Shown in pieces: positions 59,777 through 64,000 of a stretch of 64,000 bases of DNA. This DNA comes from DASUBN01 sp036000105. GTDB taxonomy: Bacteria; Pseudomonadota; Gammaproteobacteria; Natronospirales; REEB76. The stretch lies in contig DASYGE010000015.1 of assembly GCA_036000105.1 (NCBI GenBank), forward strand, positions 5,679 through 69,678, given 5' to 3'. The translations under genes and the position numbers were made by a program. A model generated the notes under the pieces. It saw only the letters and a program-made list of their open reading frames with translations. It searched no databases and was not told where the DNA came from. Every line of letters starts with the position of its first letter. Within the stretch, counting starts at the first letter, position 1.

Positions 59777-62700
59777 ATGAAGCTGTTACACGGTGCGGTA
59801 GATGGCATGGGGACGCGAGCCTGGCTCAAGGCCGCGGGCCTGTCACTGGTTTTGACCTCTGTCACCCTTACGGCTTGGGCCGGCCCCCAGGGCGGACAGG
59901 TGGTGGCCGGCAAGGGCACCATCAGCACGCCTGACGGCAGCAGCACCGTCATCAACCAGCAGTCCAGCAAGCTCATCATCAACTGGTCCAGCTTCAACAT
60001 CGCCAACGGCCAGACCGTCCAGTTCAAGCAGCCTTCGATCTCCGCCTCCGCGCTCAACCGCATCTTCGATCGGAACCCGACCCAGATCCTGGGCAACCTG
60101 CGCTCCAACGGCCAGGTCTTCCTGCTCAACCCCAACGGCATCATCTTCGGACGCACCGCGTCCGTGAACACCGGCGCCTTGTTCGCCACCAGCCTCGGCA
60201 TCAGCAACAGCGATTTCATGGACGGCAAGCTCAGCTTCGCAGCAGCTGCGGGTGAAGACGGCGGCGCCATCGTCAACCACGGCCTGCTAGAGGCCGCTTC
60301 CGGCGGTTCCATCAGTCTCGTGGGTGGCACCGTCTATAACGACGGCATCATCCAGGCGAGTCTCGGCCAGGTGGACATGGTGGCCGGTCACGCAGTCACC
60401 GTGGATTTCGACGGCGACGGGCTCATGCAGTTCGAAGTCACCCAGCCCGTGCTGCACAAGATGTTCGACGCCGGCAGCGGCGCCGCGGTGACCAACGCTG
60501 GCACTGTTGAAGCGGATGGCGGTCAGGTGATCATGACCGCCGACATCGCCCAGAAAGTGTTCGCCGCGGCGGTGAACAACAGCGGTGTGGTAGAAGCGGA
60601 AGGCATAGAGCAACATCAGGGCGGCGTATTCCTGACCGGCCATGGCCTTAGCAATGCAGAGCCCATCGAACGCGCACCCCTGGAGCGCACCGGCGGCATC
60701 ATTCTGAGTGGTGTGGGCGGTGACGTGGTGAACAGCGGCAAGCTGGACGTGCATAACGCCTACAGCGATGCCGGCAGCGTGTTGATGAAGTCGACTGCCA
60801 CCACCCTGATCCAGGGCAACGGCAGCATCGACGCGAGCTCCGCCAGTGGCAACGGCGGCGACGTGCAGATACTTGGCTACCATGTGGGCCTGTTGGATGA
60901 CGCGAGCGTAGATGCTTCCGGTACTTCTGGCGGCGGCACGGTCCTGGTGGGCGGCGATTACCACGGTCTGAACCCGAGTGTGCAGGACGCTTCGGGCACC
61001 TACTTGAGCCCTGATGCGACCATCGATGCGGACGCGCTCATCAGCGGCGACGGCGGCAAGGTCATCCTCTGGTCCAACGACGGTACCCAGTACTACGGCA
61101 CCATCACTGCGCGCGGCGGTTCCACCGGCGGCAACGGCGGCTTCGTCGAGACTTCCGGCGAAGCGTTCCTCGATACCACCGGCGGATGGGTGGATGCCCA
61201 GGCCCCGAATGGGTCCATGGGCACTTGGTTGTTGGACCCACAAAACATAATCGTCGCTACCGGCGGCGGCGCGACACTCGCTCAACTGAATGCGTTCGCC
61301 AATAATCCGGCGTGCAATCCGACCTGCACCATTGATCCGGCGACCATCAACGGTGCTGCCGCCAACGTCACCCTGCAGGCCCAGAACGACCTGACGGTGA
61401 CCAACGCGATAGCCATGACCGGCGCCGGTATCACGCTTACCATGGACGCCGGCCGCAGCATCCTGGTCAATGCTGGCATCAGCACCACCAACGCTGCCAT
61501 CACCCTGGTAGCTAACGACACGGCGGTTTCCGGCGGCACCAACCGCGTCGCTGGTAATGCGGCCCTGAGTGTCGCCGGCGGCGTCACCATCTCCTCCGGC
61601 ACCGGCGCCATTTCTCTCACTAACGCCAACACTGTCGCCGCCGCCAATGGCGACGTCACCTTGGCTCCGACTGCTGCGCTCACCACCACCGGTGGCGGCG
61701 TCACCATCAGCGCTGCCGATAACGTCTCGGGTGTCTCCGGCAATCCGGCGTCTGCCGGCGGCAGCATTACCACCACGGGTGTCACCGGCGCCACCGGTAC
61801 CGCCGGCGGTGCGATCAACGTCACCGCGCTCAACGGCGGCATCGATCTCGGTGCTCTTACGTCCACCGGCGGCAGCAGCACCGGCCTGAACGCTGCGGGC
61901 GGTGTCGGTGGGCTCATGAACCTCACGGACACCAATGGCGCCATCACCATCGGTAGTGCCATCAATTCTGCGGCTGGCAGGGGCGGCACTGGGACCGCGA
62001 CCGGCGCCGTGGGCGGCGCCATCACCATCAGTTCCACCGGCACCGGTGCAGGCGTGACCGATTCCTCAAGCACCACCACCACCGGCGGTGGCGGTGTGGG
62101 TGCAAACGCCGGCGGCGTGGGTGGCCTGGTGAGCATCACTTCCTCCGGCGCCATCACCATGCAGACCGGCGCCACCATCAGTACTGTCGGCGGCGGTTCT
62201 AATGCCAACACCCCAGGTGTCGGTAACGGCACAGGTGTCGGTGGCAACGGCGGCGCCGTCACCTTCACAGACACCGGCGCGGGTGCGATAACACTCCTCG
62301 GCATCACCACCAGCGGCGGCGCTGGCGGCGGCGGCGGCGGTAATCACAACGGTGGTGCTGGCGGTGCCCTCACCGTCAAGAGCAATGGCGCTGCCGTGAA
62401 CATCAACGGTGCTGTCGTCACCTCCGGCGGCGCCCCCGGTGGCGCCGGTTTGATCGGCGGCAATGGCGCCATCAATTTGGGTACTGCCGCGGGCGCGAAC
62501 TCCGTCGGTGCCGTGACCGAGACCGGTGGCACCCTCACCGGTGGCACCTTGACCTCTGTCTCTTCCAGCAGCATCGCGCTAAGCGGCGCCAACGCAATCG
62601 CTGCAGTCGGCGCCAACACCGATACCTCCGGTTTCAGTCTGAACAATGGCAGCACTGCCATCTCCGTCACCGGCGCCATCGGTACCACCAATAGCGATGT

Positions 62701-64000
62701 CAGCCTCACCACCTCGAGCACGGTAGCGGTGAACGCGGCCGTCGCCACCACCGGCGGCAAGTTCATCAGCAGCGGCACTAGCTTCACCAGTAACGCGGCC
62801 GGCACTATCACCACCGTCGGTGGCAACGTGGATCTCACCGGCCAGACGGGGGCAGTCACTCTCACCGGTGCCGTCAGCACCGGCGGCGGCTTCTTCAGCA
62901 GCAAGGGCACCACCTTCGCCGACGCCGGTGGCATCGCCACCGGGGGCGGCAACGTCACCATCAACCAGTCCGGCGCCGTGACCATCAACGGCAACATCAA
63001 CGCGGGCAATGCCTCAAGCGTCAGCATCACCGGCGTGGGCGTGACTGAAAACGCCGGTTTCACCCTGACCCAGACCAATGCGGCCGGCGCGGTGAGCATC
63101 GCGGCGGGCGCGGGCCTCATCACCATGGGCCAGGCCAACAGCGTGGCCGGCATTGTGTCGCTTACAAACAGTGGCGCCAACGCGGCCAGTTTCGTCAACT
63201 CCAGCAATTTGACCGTGGGCACGGTCAATGTCGGCAATACCCTTTCGCTCACCTCGGCTGCCGGTTCCATCACCTTGAATGGCGGTTCGGTGATTGCCAC
63301 GGGTGGCAATAGCACCTTGACCGCCGCCACCAACGTCGCGGTGGACGAGAGCATCACTGCCACCGGCAGGACAGTGGCGTTGAACATCGATTCCGGTGGC
63401 GCCGGCGGCACCTTGAGCTTCAGCGCGGCCAATATAGGCGCCACGACCCTGACGGTCGTTGGCGGCGGTGGTGCAGATGCCTTCAACCTCAACGGCCTGA
63501 CCACTGCTGCCGCGACCAGTGTCAACGGCGCGGGCGGTACTGACACCCTGACCGGCGACAACGCTGGCGATACCTTCAACATCACCGGCGCCGCTTCCGG
63601 CAATGTCGTTAGCGCGAACTTTACCGCTACGTACTCCAACATGGAGAACCTAACAGGTGGAACGGGGGCGGACACGTTCGCCGTGGGTGCGACCGGGACC
63701 CTGAGCGGGACCCTCACGGGGGGCGGCGGCAGCGACACGCTTACCGCGGATAACACCGGTGATACGTTCATCCTCACGGCACCCAATACCGGCACGGCGA
63801 AGTACAACACCAATGCCAGCACCATCACCTTCACCGGCATCTCGAACCTAGTAGGCGGGGCTGGGGTAGACAGCATCAACACGAGCGCCTTGGCGGCGGG
63901 GACGGTGACCCTGACCTCGTCGGGTACCGGCAACGGGTACAGCGGGACGTCCACGGTGGGCATCACCGGGTCGTTCACGAACATCGACAGCATCACGGCG
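59777..64000 (+). CDS. TpsA filamentous-haemagglutinin-like exoprotein (3' end outside window)
   Basis: Large secreted adhesin exported by TpsB. The frame runs without a stop for 1408 codons to the right edge. The signal peptide ends near residue 35 (TLTAWA). Residues ~36-290 are the TPS secretion domain: VINQQSSKLIINWSSFNIANGQTVQF, then the hallmark NPNGI at 118-122 and IFGRTASVNTGALFATSL. GTWLLDPQNI near 482 is common in this family. The remainder is Gly/Thr/Ala-rich beta-helix sequence with almost no charged residues. From about residue 1255, 64-66-residue repeats appear (DTLTGDNAGDTFNITG and DTLTADNTGDTFILTA). Codon choice changes near 63650. Strong opposite-strand frames here are shadows. 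Confidence 0.95.
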   Translation, partial: MKLLHGAVDGMGTRAWLKAAGLSLVLTSVTLTAWAGPQGGQVVAGKGTISTPDGSSTVINQQSSKLIINWSSFNIANGQTVQFKQPSISASALNRIFDRNPTQILGNLRSNGQVFLLNPNGIIFGRTASVNTGALFATSLGISNSDFMDGKLSFAAAAGEDGGAIVNHGLLEAASGGSISLVGGTVYNDGIIQASLGQVDMVAGHAVTVDFDGDGLMQFEVTQPVLHKMFDAGSGAAVTNAGTVEADGGQVIMTADIAQKVFAAAVNNSGVVEAEGIEQHQGGVFLTGHGLSNAEPIERAPLERTGGIILSGVGGDVVNSGKLDVHNAYSDAGSVLMKSTATTLIQGNGSIDASSASGNGGDVQILGYHVGLLDDASVDASGTSGGGTVLVGGDYHGLNPSVQDASGTYLSPDATIDADALISGDGGKVILWSNDGTQYYGTITARGGSTGGNGGFVETSGEAFLDTTGGWVDAQAPNGSMGTWLLDPQNIIVATGGGATLAQLNAFANNPACNPTCTIDPATINGAAANVTLQAQNDLTVTNAIAMTGAGITLTMDAGRSILVNAGISTTNAAITLVANDTAVSGGTNRVAGNAALSVAGGVTISSGTGAISLTNANTVAAANGDVTLAPTAALTTTGGGVTISAADNVSGVSGNPASAGGSITTTGVTGATGTAGGAINVTALNGGIDLGALTSTGGSSTGLNAAGGVGGLMNLTDTNGAITIGSAINSAAGRGGTGTATGAVGGAITISSTGTGAGVTDSSSTTTTGGGGVGANAGGVGGLVSITSSGAITMQTGATISTVGGGSNANTPGVGNGTGVGGNGGAVTFTDTGAGAITLLGITTSGGAGGGGGGNHNGGAGGALTVKSNGAAVNINGAVVTSGGAPGGAGLIGGNGAINLGTAAGANSVGAVTETGGTLTGGTLTSVSSSSIALSGANAIAAVGANTDTSGFSLNNGSTAISVTGAIGTTNSDVSLTTSSTVAVNAAVATTGGKFISSGTSFTSNAAGTITTVGGNVDLTGQTGAVTLTGAVSTGGGFFSSKGTTFADAGGIATGGGNVTINQSGAVTINGNINAGNASSVSITGVGVTENAGFTLTQTNAAGAVSIAAGAGLITMGQANSVAGIVSLTNSGANAASFVNSSNLTVGTVNVGNTLSLTSAAGSITLNGGSVIATGGNSTLTAATNVAVDESITATGRTVALNIDSGGAGGTLSFSAANIGATTLTVVGGGGADAFNLNGLTTAAATSVNGAGGTDTLTGDNAGDTFNITGAASGNVVSANFTATYSNMENLTGGTGADTFAVGATGTLSGTLTGGGGSDTLTADNTGDTFILTAPNTGTAKYNTNASTITFTGISNLVGGAGVDSINTSALAAGTVTLTSSGTGNGYSGTSTVGITGSFTNIDSITA

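Noticed and set aside
59740..63996. Long minus-strand frames (60287-61285, 61282-62310, 62344-63996)
   Set aside because: They are Pro/Val/Ala/Met-rich reverse shadows of the Gly/Thr/Ala-rich TpsA codons; they have no ribosome sites or motifs, and the plus frame has a signal peptide and TPS domain.

Overview
The window reads as chromosome of a GC-rich gammaproteobacterium. Supporting signs are a single-chain PutA, a LexA gene with an E. coli-like SOS box, TypA, DusA, ArfB, a split MacB-type exporter and a Pho box of enterobacterial type. The many cyclic-di-GMP enzymes, the carbohydrate porin and the two-partner secretion adhesin fit an environmental, surface-associated bacterium, perhaps near the Xanthomonadales/Nevskiales/Steroidobacter groups. 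That placement is inference. No rRNA, tRNA, CRISPR array, phage gene or insertion sequence was seen.

Layout, left to right. 1-4180: proline and serine catabolism (putA, cut by the left edge, then sdaA). 4284-10500: a tight forward run of a CHASE-PAS-GGDEF-EAL protein, a Met/His-rich exported protein, an aldo/keto reductase, a glutathione transferase and a small hypothetical. 10514-14011: lexA with its SOS box, then kup (behind an FNR-type box and an intrinsic terminator) and dedA. 14008-18891: a structured RNA leader followed by metF-metH. 19024-26843: a small Asr-like secreted protein, an OprB-type porin, an Mg2+ P-type ATPase and pstCAB behind a Pho box. 27066-29226: a second Asr-like gene (minus), an HD-GYP phosphodiesterase and arfB. 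29281-33395 (minus): amino-acid permease, DUF3301 protein, diguanylate cyclase and BON-domain protein. 33482-37870: AlkA-type glycosylase, PKHD hydroxylase, dienoyl-CoA reductase and a lipoprotein. 37935-44996 (minus): a seven-gene run encoding a Yip1-like membrane protein, adaptor, ABC ATPase, two FtsX/MacB-type permeases, a glycerophosphodiesterase and a short glycerol-3-phosphate dehydrogenase. 45250-50342: RRM protein (minus), typA, pdxH, dusA and a methyltransferase.

50430-64000 is the most unusual part. An FHA-tethered class III nucleotide cyclase faces a minus-strand operon of a PP2C phosphatase, a 1459-residue membrane Ser/Thr kinase with a predicted periplasmic formylglycine-generating-enzyme-like domain, and a small membrane protein translationally coupled to the kinase. 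Divergent from this operon is a two-partner secretion pair: a TpsB outer-membrane transporter, then a TpsA exoprotein open for at least 1408 codons to the right edge. My reading is that kinase, phosphatase and FHA-cyclase form a phosphothreonine-to-cyclic-nucleotide signalling module next to a large adhesin.

Second-messenger enzymes are dense here: a dual GGDEF/EAL protein, a GGEEF cyclase, an HD-GYP phosphodiesterase and a class III cyclase. Start codons were moved inward from the longest possible frame where a Shine-Dalgarno sequence, signal peptide or stop/start overlap supported it.
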